A DNA stretch of 38,348 bases, taken from assembly GCA_027623315.1 (NCBI GenBank), contig JAQBYD010000037.1, forward strand, positions 1-38,348, in the 5' to 3' direction. This document shows, piece after piece, positions 31,601 to 38,348 of this stretch. This DNA comes from Verrucomicrobiota bacterium (GTDB lineage Bacteria; Verrucomicrobiota; Kiritimatiellia; CAJWTS01). Position 1 is the first letter of the stretch. Every line of letters begins with the position of its first letter. The position numbers were made by a program, and so were the translations under genes. The notes under the pieces were generated by a model that did no database searches, was not told the origin of the DNA, and saw only the letters and a program-made list of their open reading frames with translations.

Positions 31601-31916
31601 CCGGCAGGTCAAAGCGGATGTATCCCTTCTCATGCCGAGGGTAGGCAGGAGCCCACCGGGCGGCGAAGGTCTCTCCGTCGCCGAAATTCTGACCGGACTG
31701 ATCGGACGTCATCATGCCCTTGACTTCGGCGTCAGCGCCAAGCCCTTGAGTCGTGTCGAGCGTCAGGCTGGCGGGAAGAGCTGCGGAGGGTGTGAGCATG
31801 GGCATGCTGACGCAGGCGAGGATCAACCAGGTGTGCACGTACGGCGAGCGGCCGTGAATTCGCCGCGGTTTTGCGGCGGCGTTGACTCCTAAACGATCCC
31901 CTGCGACTTGCAGCAT
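28632..31916 (-). CDS. Secreted multidomain pectate-lyase-like (right-handed beta-helix) protein
   Basis: 1094 residues. Domains in order: a signal peptide after a long basic start (cleavage near ALPAS, about 48-50); a DNRLRE/CBM96-like beta domain (about 52-255, with DGETFAARW, GYIRFDLP and LTWDNAPG); a fibronectin-III-like part (about 260-362); a Calx-beta domain (about 363-472, DYLALPGSVVIPAGAASADV and EPDEDV). Then comes a polysaccharide-lyase-1-like beta-helix (about 478-810), opening FPGAEGAGRWAMGGRGG and including TIAGQTAPGDGI and VDHCSASWSVDE. A calcium-type DTDRDGMPDAWE repeat lies near 870, and C-terminal beta domains include DIDGDGQMAWEEYEAGTDP. It probably cleaves or binds a uronic-acid polysaccharide outside the cell. 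GGGAG precedes the ATG. No anchor or sorting motif is obvious. Confidence 0.85.
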   Translation of the reverse strand: MLQVAGDRLGVNAAAKPRRIHGRSPYVHTWLILACVSMPMLTPSAALPASLTLDTTQGLGADAEVKGMMTSDQSGQNFGDGETFAARWAPAYPRHEKGYIRFDLPDGEATFTNAALNIYWTRNFSKTYEVYGLLERGDYGSNVLAETSRLDELWPESDLTWDNAPGNVDDIADNGVNGDALYLYAFTTPASEQSVLSNDDAAETAALLSFIAADTDGLVTFIIRAVADSSGQGRFGTKENSDATIHAPILRLDYNPTPDHPVVGLVLPVSNVTGTAATVLVQVTSTGTSATAVSVFFGSTDGGTVASNWAHQTTPAAVSGPLPLFLNETLSSLTSNTVYHYRSHGANESGESWAPTGSRFITGRVELDASDAGGSEAGPDVARFTVSRPDTDTTWPLEVHYEVSGSAVSGQDYLALPGSVVIPAGAASADVVVTPVSDTDVLEPDEDVVMQLLPGGYLIGGPASAQVAITNNADAAPAFPGAEGAGRWAMGGRGGAVYIVTNLNDSGPGSLREAVEASGPRTVVFEVSGTIALASKLEIENPYITIAGQTAPGDGICLKDHKLVVNASDVVLRYLRFRPGDNLGLELDSLSVESGTNIIVDHCSASWSVDETLSVTPNADRVTVQWCLITEALRQSVHHSGNHAYGSLVQGNAGAQISFHHNLFAHQSSRCPRPGNVVPRSIDPIGPLVDFRNNVIYNWEGDAAGHNPDTNSVIRYNFVNNYYLPGFNTTGTRALRDDNPFAKAHFSGNAINGSVPADPWEFVAGDNSTNPDYRQSTPFTVEPVTTETAAAAYLSVMNKGGVYHARDSVDTRIINDVQAGTGQIIDDEADVGGWPALVSTAAPLDTDRDGMPDAWEDARGLDKNDPADSADDRLGDGFSNLEEYIHGIIEGPTRTITSIATGPGVIAPQGELTVAYGAQTTISIVPDPYWRVRELTLDGVPQTPTILYEFEAVTSDHQLHAEFGAEVTETHATPHWWLAQHGQTNFEEDASIDIDGDGQMAWEEYEAGTDPLDRQSVFRIVAQGSAQGSNWITWLGGNTSLPPFQVYATTNLGLGASGWVAAGSMSRSPDGTNTWHDTSTPSGVPVFYQIRVEN

Positions 31917-32284
31917 GACGCACTCCCAGTTTCTTCGTGGCCGATCACGAACTCCACCTCCACGGCTCTATTCAGCAGCTTCTGTACTTGACCGAGGGGA
32001 CAGGACACGCGGCGGGGTCGCGGGATAGGGTGGCGCCGTGCGGGATAGCGGTTAGGGAGCGTTGTCGGCGCGTATATCGGCGGCGGGCCTGGCCGGGTAG
32101 GTCGCGCGCGGATCTTACGCAATCGTAATATTTCGGATGAGGCCGCACGGGGCTGTTTCTCTTTCTTGAGAATGCGCCCCGCTGCACGCTTGAACCGAAG
32201 TACGGATTGTACTTATAATAACGGGTGTGTGAGGCCGAAACGTAGCAACAACCAACCCATCCGAATTCAACCGAGAAGCAACCT
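31917..32284. other. Divergent intergenic region between the pectate-lyase-like gene and ctpA
   Basis: No gene is seen. It holds the strong plus-strand promoter listed at 32190-32219 and a weak pairing of CGGGGC with GCCCCG around 32146-32181. No clear minus-strand promoter for the lyase-like gene was found. Confidence 0.5.
32190..32219 (+). promoter_or_regulatory. Strong sigma-70-type promoter of ctpA-tsaD
   Basis: TTGAAC (32190-32195), an 18-nt spacer and a perfect TATAAT (32214-32219). The spacer contains AGTAC-GGATT-GTACT, a perfect inverted repeat that could be an operator. Predicted start near 32226 leaves a leader of about 59 nt. Confidence 0.65.
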
Positions 32285-33565
32285 ATGCATACACGCAAGA
32301 AACTGACCGCCGCGCTAGCTGTCGCCCTCTTTACGTTCATGTCGACCATCCCGCTGTGCGCCAAGACCGAAGAGGAGGTCGTGGGTGACAAGGAAGAGGC
32401 CTATGACTACATCAAGATTCTGACCGAGGTCCTGATGCAGGTTCGGCATGGATACGTGGACCAGGACAAGACGGAGTATAAAGACCTGGTCTATGGCGCG
32501 CTGTCCGGCATGCTGAAATCTCTCGATCCGCACAGCCAGTTCATGCCCCCCAGGGCGTACGATGACATGAAGGAGGATACGTCGGGAAAGTTCTCAGGTG
32601 TGGGCATCGTGATCGGCATGCGCAACGATCGCCTGACCGTCATCTCCCCGATCGAGGACACGCCGGCATGGCGCGCCGGGATCGAATCGGATGACCTGAT
32701 CGTCAAGATCGACGGCGAGGACACGACCGGGACTTCGCTGCGCGATGCCGTCGGCAAACTGCGCGGTGATAAGAACACCAAAGTCGTCGTCACCATTCAG
32801 CGGGATGGAGAGGACGAGCCGCTCGCATTCGAAATCACGCGTGACGACATCAAGATTCCGAGCGTTAAGGGCACCCGCATGATCAATGACCAGGTGGGCT
32901 ACCTGCGCATCACGCAGTTCAACGAGCCAACAGCCGACAACATGCAAACCGCGCTCGACGAACTTTTTGAGCAGGGCATGAAGGGACTGGTGATCGATCT
33001 GCGCAGCAATCCGGGGGGACTCTTGAAAGCCGCCATCCAGGTCAGCGAGAGGTTTCTCCGAAAGAACCAAATGATCGTCTCCACGCGCGGCCCGGGACGT
33101 GTGATTCCGGCGCGCGCCGGTGGGAATAAGCACTATCCGGACCTTCCCATTGCGATTCTGATAAACCGCGGTTCGGCAAGCGCATCGGAAATCGTGGCGG
33201 GGTGCCTGCAGGATCACAAACGCGCGATCCTGGTTGGGCAACGCTCCTTTGGGAAAGGTTCCGTGCAGAGCGTGATGCCGATCTCCGACGGTGCGGCGAT
33301 TCGGCTGACCACGGCGCGCTACTACACCCCGAGCGAACGCGTGATCCATGACCATGGAATCGAGCCCGACATCTACTCACCGGTCAGCCCGCAGGAATGG
33401 CGCAATATCCTCCAGATGCGTCAACGTGCGGAGTCGCCGGAGCGGTACAAGGATGAGGAGGAGCTACCCGAGGAACTTCGCGGCGTCGTGGACACGCCGC
33501 TGCTGCGTGCTGTCGAGGTCCTGAGCGGCATCATCATATTCGACGATGAACGTGCTCGGAATTGA
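32285..33565 (+). CDS. ctpA: Carboxy-terminal processing protease (S41 family, CtpA type)
   Basis: 426 residues. A signal peptide (residues 1-26, ending PLCA; the Cys at 25 is not in a clear lipobox) sends it to the periplasm. A helical N-terminal part (IKILTEVLMQVRHGYVDQ) is followed by a PDZ domain (about 102-185, FSGVGIVIGMRNDRLTVISP). The protease core has DLRSNPGGLL (238-247), the catalytic Ser within GSASASE (296-302) and the Lys in SFGKGSVQ (Lys324). It trims C-termini of envelope proteins or degrades tagged ones. Its 3' end overlaps tsaD by 20 bp, so the two are co-transcribed and probably coupled. Confidence 0.93.
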   Translation: MHTRKKLTAALAVALFTFMSTIPLCAKTEEEVVGDKEEAYDYIKILTEVLMQVRHGYVDQDKTEYKDLVYGALSGMLKSLDPHSQFMPPRAYDDMKEDTSGKFSGVGIVIGMRNDRLTVISPIEDTPAWRAGIESDDLIVKIDGEDTTGTSLRDAVGKLRGDKNTKVVVTIQRDGEDEPLAFEITRDDIKIPSVKGTRMINDQVGYLRITQFNEPTADNMQTALDELFEQGMKGLVIDLRSNPGGLLKAAIQVSERFLRKNQMIVSTRGPGRVIPARAGGNKHYPDLPIAILINRGSASASEIVAGCLQDHKRAILVGQRSFGKGSVQSVMPISDGAAIRLTTARYYTPSERVIHDHGIEPDIYSPVSPQEWRNILQMRQRAESPERYKDEEELPEELRGVVDTPLLRAVEVLSGIIIFDDERARN

Positions 33566-34613
33566 GACCTCGTGCGACGAAACCGCTGCGTCCGTCGTGC
33601 GTGACGGACGCCACGTGCTCTCCAACGTCATCCTGAGCCAGATCGCTCAGCACGCGCCCTACGGAGGCGTGGTCCCCGAGATCGCCGCGCGCAGCCATGT
33701 CGAGTACCTGCCCGGCGTCATCGAGCAAGCCGTCGCCGGCGCGGGCCTGAGGTGGTCAGATATCGATACCGTGGCCGTGACCTACGGCCCGGGTCTTGCC
33801 AGCTCCCTGCTCGTAGGGTTGTCCGCGGCTAAGGCGCTCGCGCAGAGGCTTGGGCGACCTCTCGTGGCAATCAATCATCTCGAAGCACACCTCTACTCCA
33901 TATTTCTAGATCCCGATCTGCCCGGACCGAACGAGCTCTGCCCCCTGCTCGTGCTTCTCGTCTCGGGCGGACACAGTTGCCTGGTGCGCATGACGGGCCT
34001 GGGCGAGTACCAACTGCTGGGCCAGACCGTCGATGATGCGGCGGGCGAAGCGTTCGACAAAGGCGCCACCTTACTTGGATTGGGATATCCCGGCGGGCCC
34101 GAGGTGCAGCGCGTTTCAGTAGCAGGCGATCCGACCGCCGTTCGGTTTCCGCGCGGACGCCCGACGAAGCCCGTTCCGGCACGATCCCTTCGACAAGCCG
34201 AAGAGGGGGGGCCGCGAAGTTCGGCGCGCGAAGCCCTCGATCCGAATGTATGTTTCAGTTTCAGCGGCCTCAAGACCGCCCTGCTCTACTATATGAGAGA
34301 CCATCCCGATGCTGCGCTCCCCGATGTCGCAGCCAGCTACCAGGAAGCGATTGTCGACTCACTCGTGGACCGGACAAGACGCGCCCTGAACGGCGATCAA
34401 TGCCTGGCGGCCGTCGGCGGCGTGGCTCTCAACGCGCGCCTGCGTGACCGGCTCGGGGAGCTGGCAGAAGATTGCGGCTTGCGGTACCTCCCCGCCGGCC
34501 GGGCCTATTGCACCGACAACGCCGCCATGATCGCCGGACTCGCCGGCGCCGGGCGCGGCGTTCACGGCGATGCCGCCATGGGCATCGATGCGCGTCCAAA
34601 TCTCGGTCTGTGA
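33546..34613 (+). CDS. tsaD: tRNA N6-adenosine threonylcarbamoyltransferase
   Basis: 355 residues. TsaD transfers the threonylcarbamoyl group to A37 of ANN-decoding tRNAs, together with TsaB and TsaE. Visible motifs: ETSCDETAASVV at the N-terminus, VPEIAARSHVEYLP, YGPGLASSLLVG, metal ligands His111 and His115 in NHLEAHLYS, LVSGGHS, DDAAGEAFDKGA and GGVALNARLRD, ending with CTDNAAMIAG. Residues about 205-233 (TKPVPARSLRQAEEGGPRSS region) are an extra low-complexity insertion just before the conserved SFSGLKT segment. Normal TsaD has only a few residues there. The start overlaps ctpA in another frame. It is convergent with the PilX-like gene. Confidence 0.93.
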   Translation: MNVLGIETSCDETAASVVRDGRHVLSNVILSQIAQHAPYGGVVPEIAARSHVEYLPGVIEQAVAGAGLRWSDIDTVAVTYGPGLASSLLVGLSAAKALAQRLGRPLVAINHLEAHLYSIFLDPDLPGPNELCPLLVLLVSGGHSCLVRMTGLGEYQLLGQTVDDAAGEAFDKGATLLGLGYPGGPEVQRVSVAGDPTAVRFPRGRPTKPVPARSLRQAEEGGPRSSAREALDPNVCFSFSGLKTALLYYMRDHPDAALPDVAASYQEAIVDSLVDRTRRALNGDQCLAAVGGVALNARLRDRLGELAEDCGLRYLPAGRAYCTDNAAMIAGLAGAGRGVHGDAAMGIDARPNLGL

Positions 34614-34656
34614 CGGTGTCGAGGCTGATGCTCTCGGCGGTAACACTAAGCGGGAC

Positions 34657-35829
34657 TCAGGGTGATGGACTCACACTTTTCCACGCAGTGAATAAGGGGG
34701 TCGTCCATGTCAGGTCCGTGGGCAAGTCCATGATAATCGATCCGCTGCCTTGCAGTTCAAAGCTGCCGCCCGTGGCCACCGTGCCATGAAAGTCGCTGGA
34801 GCCTCCGATCTGTATCAGGCTCCCCCCGGACGCGTAGATGTGCCCGTGGAAGTCCGCTCTACCATGCAGTCGTACATCGGTGCTTCCGGTCACGTTGAGC
34901 TGAAAGCTATCTGGATCCGAGCTGAGATTGATGACACCGCCGCCGCCGATGTCCATCTCCCCCGCCAGGTAGATCGTGACATCTCCGCTGACGCTCAGGG
35001 CACCGGAGCCCGTGACGTCGACTCCCTCGAGATAGTAGGTTCCCGCCGGGATGGTCGTTGAGTCGCCGCCTGACAGGACCAACTCTTTGGTGGCCGCATT
35101 GTAGTATGTCGGATCAAGAGACGCGTTGTCGTTATCGAATTGTGCGTCCACGATGTCGGCGGGATCGATCGGCTCCAAGACTCGCACGGCGGGTGCCGAA
35201 TTCGTGGTTCCTGTAACGTTCTCAGGACTCCCGAGCACTGCGTATCCCGGACCTGGAACCGCATCACCTTGAACCGCTGCAGAGGAGCCCACCGTAATAT
35301 CATTGTTGCTGGCGACCTCGCCCTGCAGCGTCGACGAACCGGCTACCGTCGCTCCCTGGCCACCGAAGAAACCGGCGAAGGCTCTCATGGTCACTTTCGA
35401 ACGGACACGTCGCAATACACCACCAGGCGCGGTGCCGGTGGACGAGACGACATACTTCTTGATCGTATTCCCGGCGTTCATCCAAGCGGGATCATCGATC
35501 ACATCGATACTGTAGCTTCCCCTGTCGGTCGCGCCGACGAGCGCAGCGGTCCCGAAGAGTGGCATATCCTCGAAGGGACGTTTTTCCTTCGCCACCGCGG
35601 CCTTGCAAGCGGATAGTCCTGCCTCAGCCGTCCAAAAGGCGTGGAACGTGCTGACGGACTTACCCGTTTCCACGGCGTCAGCCTGCCCGAGTGTGATCAA
35701 GCCGAAACCGATCAGGCTTACGGCAACCACCATCGTCATCGCCATCAAGAGCGCCGTCCCCGCGCGCTTGCTCGTGCGCCCGGACGTGTAGAGGCGAACT
35801 TTATTTTCCGGCACCATTCCTACATCCAC
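34657..35829 (-). CDS. PilX-like pilus-assembly protein with polymer-forming C-terminal repeats
   Basis: 390 residues. The N-terminal part has a basic stretch followed by one long hydrophobic helix (about 25-48, ALLMAMTMVVAVSLIGFGLI) and then AFWTAEAGLSACKAAVAKE. This is the usual layout of PilX/minor-pilin-associated proteins of type IV pili. The C-terminal half is beta-rich, with repeated short units such as GSSTLQGEVASNNDITVGSS, GSGALSVSGDVTIYLAG and DIGGGGVINLSS. It resembles DUF7305 or polymer-forming bactofilin-like repeats. It may sit in the inner membrane and form an extracytoplasmic beta stack. The frame opens at GTG 35829; ATG 35817 is an alternative, and neither has a good Shine-Dalgarno. 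No other pilus gene is adjacent. Confidence 0.7.
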   Translation of the reverse strand: MDVGMVPENKVRLYTSGRTSKRAGTALLMAMTMVVAVSLIGFGLITLGQADAVETGKSVSTFHAFWTAEAGLSACKAAVAKEKRPFEDMPLFGTAALVGATDRGSYSIDVIDDPAWMNAGNTIKKYVVSSTGTAPGGVLRRVRSKVTMRAFAGFFGGQGATVAGSSTLQGEVASNNDITVGSSAAVQGDAVPGPGYAVLGSPENVTGTTNSAPAVRVLEPIDPADIVDAQFDNDNASLDPTYYNAATKELVLSGGDSTTIPAGTYYLEGVDVTGSGALSVSGDVTIYLAGEMDIGGGGVINLSSDPDSFQLNVTGSTDVRLHGRADFHGHIYASGGSLIQIGGSSDFHGTVATGGSFELQGSGSIIMDLPTDLTWTTPLFTAWKSVSPSP

Positions 35830-36116
35830 TTCGTATTAGACTGGCAGAATCCCGCGCACATATGCGACTTTCTCAACCTTGCATCCGCGGAACTGAGACT
35901 GATAACTCGCATATTGAGCCGCCTACCAACGTGTCCATCGTGCGCTTCCTTGCAGCAGGAGCGATGGAATTGCCATCACAACCTGCCCTCGTCGTCCCGA
36001 CCGTGTCTGATATTACAGGACGTGCCAATATATTAGCAGGAACTGTTCCCGCTCCAGCACGAGACGACAAGTTCGAGATTGTCATGCGCGCGGCATTACG
36101 ATACGCTCAAGTCACG

Positions 36117-37262
36117 ATGCCACAAGAAATTCGCAAATTATCTGAGATTAACTGGAGCACAACGCTCGCGCTTTGCGTTCTTCATGTTGCGGCGCTGGTG
36201 GTGCTCCCGATCTATCTCTACGTCGCGACGCCGTCGATGGGCCTGGTTGCGATGGCGCTGGGGATGGTTGTCGCCTGCACGCTCGGCGTGACGGCTGGAT
36301 ACCACCGCTTGTATTCGCACCGCAGCTACGAGATGCGCAGCCGACTGGTCGAGGCACTGATCCTGTGCAGCGGCACGCTGACACTGCAGGAAAGTGTCTT
36401 CACATGGGCACATCACCACCGCCGGCATCACGCGTTCGTCGACACCGATGACGATCCCTACTCGATCAACAAGGGCTTCTGGTATGCGCATTTTCTGTGG
36501 CTGACGGAGAAGCCGCCCCCGATCGACGGGCGCTATATCAGGGACCTCAAGCGCAACCCGTTGCTGCGCTTCCAGGACAAGTACTACCTGCCTCTGGCGA
36601 TCGGGCTGAACGCCCTGGTGACGGGTTTCGCCGGCCTCGTCAGTCACGACATGTTTGGCGCCGTGGCGCTTGTCTTGCTGGCCCGTATCTTCGTAACGCA
36701 CCAGTCCACGTGGTTCGTCAACTCGCTGGCGCACTTCTGGGGCAGCAAGCCGTACTCGCGGGAACACACGGCCGTGAATAACTGGATCGTCTCCGTGTTG
36801 ACTGGCGGCGAAGGGTATCACAACTTCCATCACACCTACCCGAGCGACTACCGCAACGGCGTGCGATGGTACCAGTGGGACCCGACCAAGGCCCTGATCT
36901 GGGCCATGGGCAAGCTGCGCCTCGCCACGAACCTGCGCAAGGTGGATTGGATTTCGATCCGTACGCGGATGCTGCAGGAGGATAAGCGCGCCCTCGTGCA
37001 AGCCGTCAGCCAGCTTCGCGCGCCGGATCGCGAACACCTGGAAGCGCTGCTGCACGACCGATGGGATCGCATGAGTCTGCAGTTTACGGAGTTCAAGACA
37101 TTGCTCGCCGAGTACCGTGGGCTGAAGCGTGCGAACCCGGACAAGAGCGTGCTCGCCTCGATGCGCGTGCGCGTGCGTAGCCTCCAGTACAGCAGCAAAG
37201 CTGCGGCCGCGGACTGGCACCGCTTCTACCGCCTGGTGATCGAGCACGTTAAGCTGGCGTGA
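36117..37262 (+). CDS. Acyl-CoA/fatty acid delta-9 desaturase
   Basis: 381 residues from ATG 36117. An integral-membrane di-iron desaturase: the three histidine boxes are HRLYSH, HHHRRHH and HNFHH (in GGEGYHNFHHTYPSDYRNG). Four hydrophobic segments alternate with them (LALCVLHVAALVVLPIYLYV, LVAMALGMVVACTLG, IGLNALVTGFAGLV, GAVALVLLARIFV). WDPTKALIWAMGKL follows as in stearoyl-CoA desaturases. The last 100 residues are a soluble helical tail (EDKRALVQAVSQLRAPDREH) longer than in many bacterial homologs. It introduces a double bond into membrane acyl chains and requires O2, which fits an aerobic organism. The frame is open back to 35862, but that 85-residue extension is poorly family-like. An internal ATG 35964 with AGGAG close by is another option. 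Confidence 0.9.
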   Translation: MPQEIRKLSEINWSTTLALCVLHVAALVVLPIYLYVATPSMGLVAMALGMVVACTLGVTAGYHRLYSHRSYEMRSRLVEALILCSGTLTLQESVFTWAHHHRRHHAFVDTDDDPYSINKGFWYAHFLWLTEKPPPIDGRYIRDLKRNPLLRFQDKYYLPLAIGLNALVTGFAGLVSHDMFGAVALVLLARIFVTHQSTWFVNSLAHFWGSKPYSREHTAVNNWIVSVLTGGEGYHNFHHTYPSDYRNGVRWYQWDPTKALIWAMGKLRLATNLRKVDWISIRTRMLQEDKRALVQAVSQLRAPDREHLEALLHDRWDRMSLQFTEFKTLLAEYRGLKRANPDKSVLASMRVRVRSLQYSSKAAAADWHRFYRLVIEHVKLA

Positions 37263-37331
37263 GACGACGGCTGGCCGCCCCAGCGAAGGGGCGGCGGGCG
37301 CTTACGGGACGGTCGTGTCCTGATCGTACCC

Positions 37332-37352
37332 TCGACACTCGATACTCGACAC
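37332..37352 (+). repeat. 7-bp tandem repeat between the desaturase and pheA
   Basis: TCGACAC, TCGATAC and TCGACAC follow head to tail. The 150-bp gap also starts with GC-rich sequence but shows no terminator with a T-run. Confidence 0.6.
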
Positions 37353-37412
37353 TCTTTACCGGGCCTGCTTTGATTTGCCCTGAACCGTTTCACATCGTCG
37401 CAGGCCCGTCAC

Positions 37413-38252
37413 ATGGCATCACCCAAAGAGATCGCGTACCTCGGCCCGGAAGGCACCTACGCCCACGAGATGGCATTGAAGCGATATCGCGGCAAACGCG
37501 TGACGTTCACACCGTGCCCGTCGGTCGAGGCCGTGTTCGAGCATGTCGCGCAGAGTCCACAGCGACGCGGGGTCGTACCGATCGTGAATTCCTCGGGCGG
37601 CACGATCTACGAGACGATAGACGGCCTGATGAATGAAGATCTCGGTCTACGCATCGAGGAGGAACTCAGCCTGGACGTCCGATTGGCCCTGCTGGGACGC
37701 AAGCGACAGCAGATTGAAACAATCTACTCCCATTTTGTGCCCTTCGAGCACTGCGACCGATGGCTGAAGCGGCGATATCCCGGGGTGAACCGTGTCCCCA
37801 TGAACAGCACCGCGATTTCCGCGCGCGAGGCTTCGCATTCAGAGTGCGCCGCAGCCATCAGCAATCGGCGCGCGGCCGCGATCTACGGCCTCGACGTGCT
37901 GGTCTTCCCGATACCGGGCATCTCGAAGACCAATGTCACGCACTTCATCATCGTGAGCCGCAAGCCCGATCGTCTTCCACGAACATCGAAGACGAGCCTG
38001 GCCGTATATCTGCACAATCAACCGGGGGCCCTGCTGGACTTCCTGACACCGATGGCGGAGGCTGGCCTCAACCTGTCGACGCTGATCTCGCGCCCCATCA
38101 AGGGCAAGCCGAGACAGTACGCGTTCTTCGTGGATGTAGATGGGGATGTCAATCAGCCGCGGATGAAGACAGCACTGAAAGAGGCGTGCCGCAAAGTGGA
38201 CCAGGTCCTTGTCCTGGGGTCCTACCCGTCGTTCCGGGCGTATACCTCCTAG
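37413..38252 (+). CDS. pheA: Prephenate dehydratase (with ACT domain), atypical active-site motifs
   Basis: 279 residues. The periplasmic-binding-like catalytic part (1-185) opens IAYLGPEGTYAHEMA. The ACT domain (194-275) includes HNQPGALLDFL and GLNLSTL. It should convert prephenate to phenylpyruvate for phenylalanine synthesis, with feedback by phenylalanine through ACT. Three family signatures are altered: the catalytic TRF is THF (Thr176-His-Phe178), the usual VPIENS is VPIVNS (residues 55-60), and the ligand-binding ESRP of ACT is ISRP (225-228). The essential Thr is kept. It may be a functional but divergent enzyme or a paralog with another role. There is no fused chorismate mutase. It lies 150 bp after the desaturase and probably has its own promoter. 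Confidence 0.88.
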   Translation: MASPKEIAYLGPEGTYAHEMALKRYRGKRVTFTPCPSVEAVFEHVAQSPQRRGVVPIVNSSGGTIYETIDGLMNEDLGLRIEEELSLDVRLALLGRKRQQIETIYSHFVPFEHCDRWLKRRYPGVNRVPMNSTAISAREASHSECAAAISNRRAAAIYGLDVLVFPIPGISKTNVTHFIIVSRKPDRLPRTSKTSLAVYLHNQPGALLDFLTPMAEAGLNLSTLISRPIKGKPRQYAFFVDVDGDVNQPRMKTALKEACRKVDQVLVLGSYPSFRAYTS

Positions 38253-38348
38253 CCCGGATTAAGCGAACCCGGTCATGGATAAGATCACCTCCTTTGTCAC
38301 GTAAGGGTGGATTGGGACGCTGATCAAACTATCCCGAGAACTTTGCCG
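38253..38348. other. Window-end intergenic sequence
   Basis: No gene is seen. CTAGCCCGGATTAAGCG just after the pheA stop is close to the inverse of the 84-bp repeat edge (ATCCGGGCTA at 23073-23082). It may be a short REP-like unit. Confidence 0.3.

Noticed and set aside
36138..37247. 369-codon open frame on the minus strand
   Set aside because: Antisense shadow of the desaturase, whose three His boxes are intact.
1..38348. CRISPR array, tRNA, rRNA, transposase or integrase
   Set aside because: No regularly spaced repeats, no tRNA T-loop and acceptor pairing, no rRNA sequence and no recombinase motifs were seen on reading both strands.

Overview
This is a high-GC bacterial window of about 38 kb carrying roughly twenty intact protein genes, several broken ones and many intergenic repeats. 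I see no rRNA, tRNA, CRISPR array, transposase, integrase or plasmid/phage replication gene. The gene content suggests the PVC group (Verrucomicrobiota, Kiritimatiellota, Lentisphaerota, Planctomycetota) or a phylum of similar habit such as Poribacteria or Hydrogenedentota. The reasons are a planctomycete-type cytochrome c fused to a DUF2231 membrane part, sulfatase, Gfo/Idh/MocA and sugar-isomerase genes, many phytanoyl-CoA dioxygenase (PhyH) paralogs, a HEAT-like repeat after a kelch propeller, and short palindromic intergenic repeats. The phylum cannot be fixed from this sequence alone.

Layout. 1-3.9 kb: a secreted kelch protein (-) diverges from an acyl-CoA synthetase (+). 4-12 kb: a long minus-strand operon for the oxidative or reductive TCA arc, in transcription order a small CBS protein, korA, korB with a C-terminal CBS pair, sucC, sucD and gltA, followed by a gutted PhyH gene. 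A near-consensus promoter precedes the CBS gene. 12-15.7 kb: a DEAD-box RNA helicase, a membrane cytochrome c and a PhyH dioxygenase. 15.9-23 kb: a carbohydrate-type cluster of sulfatase-like hydrolase, sugar isomerase and Gfo/Idh oxidoreductase (-), a decayed GntR/LacI-type regulator, a sulfatase remnant, alanine racemase and a second isomerase. Two perfect 84-bp direct repeats frame the second half of this region. 23-28.6 kb: a small membrane protein, a ComEC-like channel, a more AT-rich stretch with an unknown small gene, and another PhyH protein. 28.6-38.3 kb: a 1094-aa secreted pectate-lyase-like protein (-), then ctpA-tsaD, a PilX-like pilus protein (-), a fatty-acid desaturase and pheA.

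How the genes work together. The TCA operon encodes acetyl-CoA to citrate (gltA) and 2-oxoglutarate to succinyl-CoA to succinate (korAB, sucCD), using ferredoxin instead of NAD. Two CBS modules in the same transcript suggest adenylate-sensitive control of the 2-oxoacid oxidoreductase; this is the most system-like novelty here. The second theme is gene gutting: at least three loci keep the head and tail of a gene, or of two neighbouring genes, with the middle deleted. These sit close to perfect or palindromic repeats.
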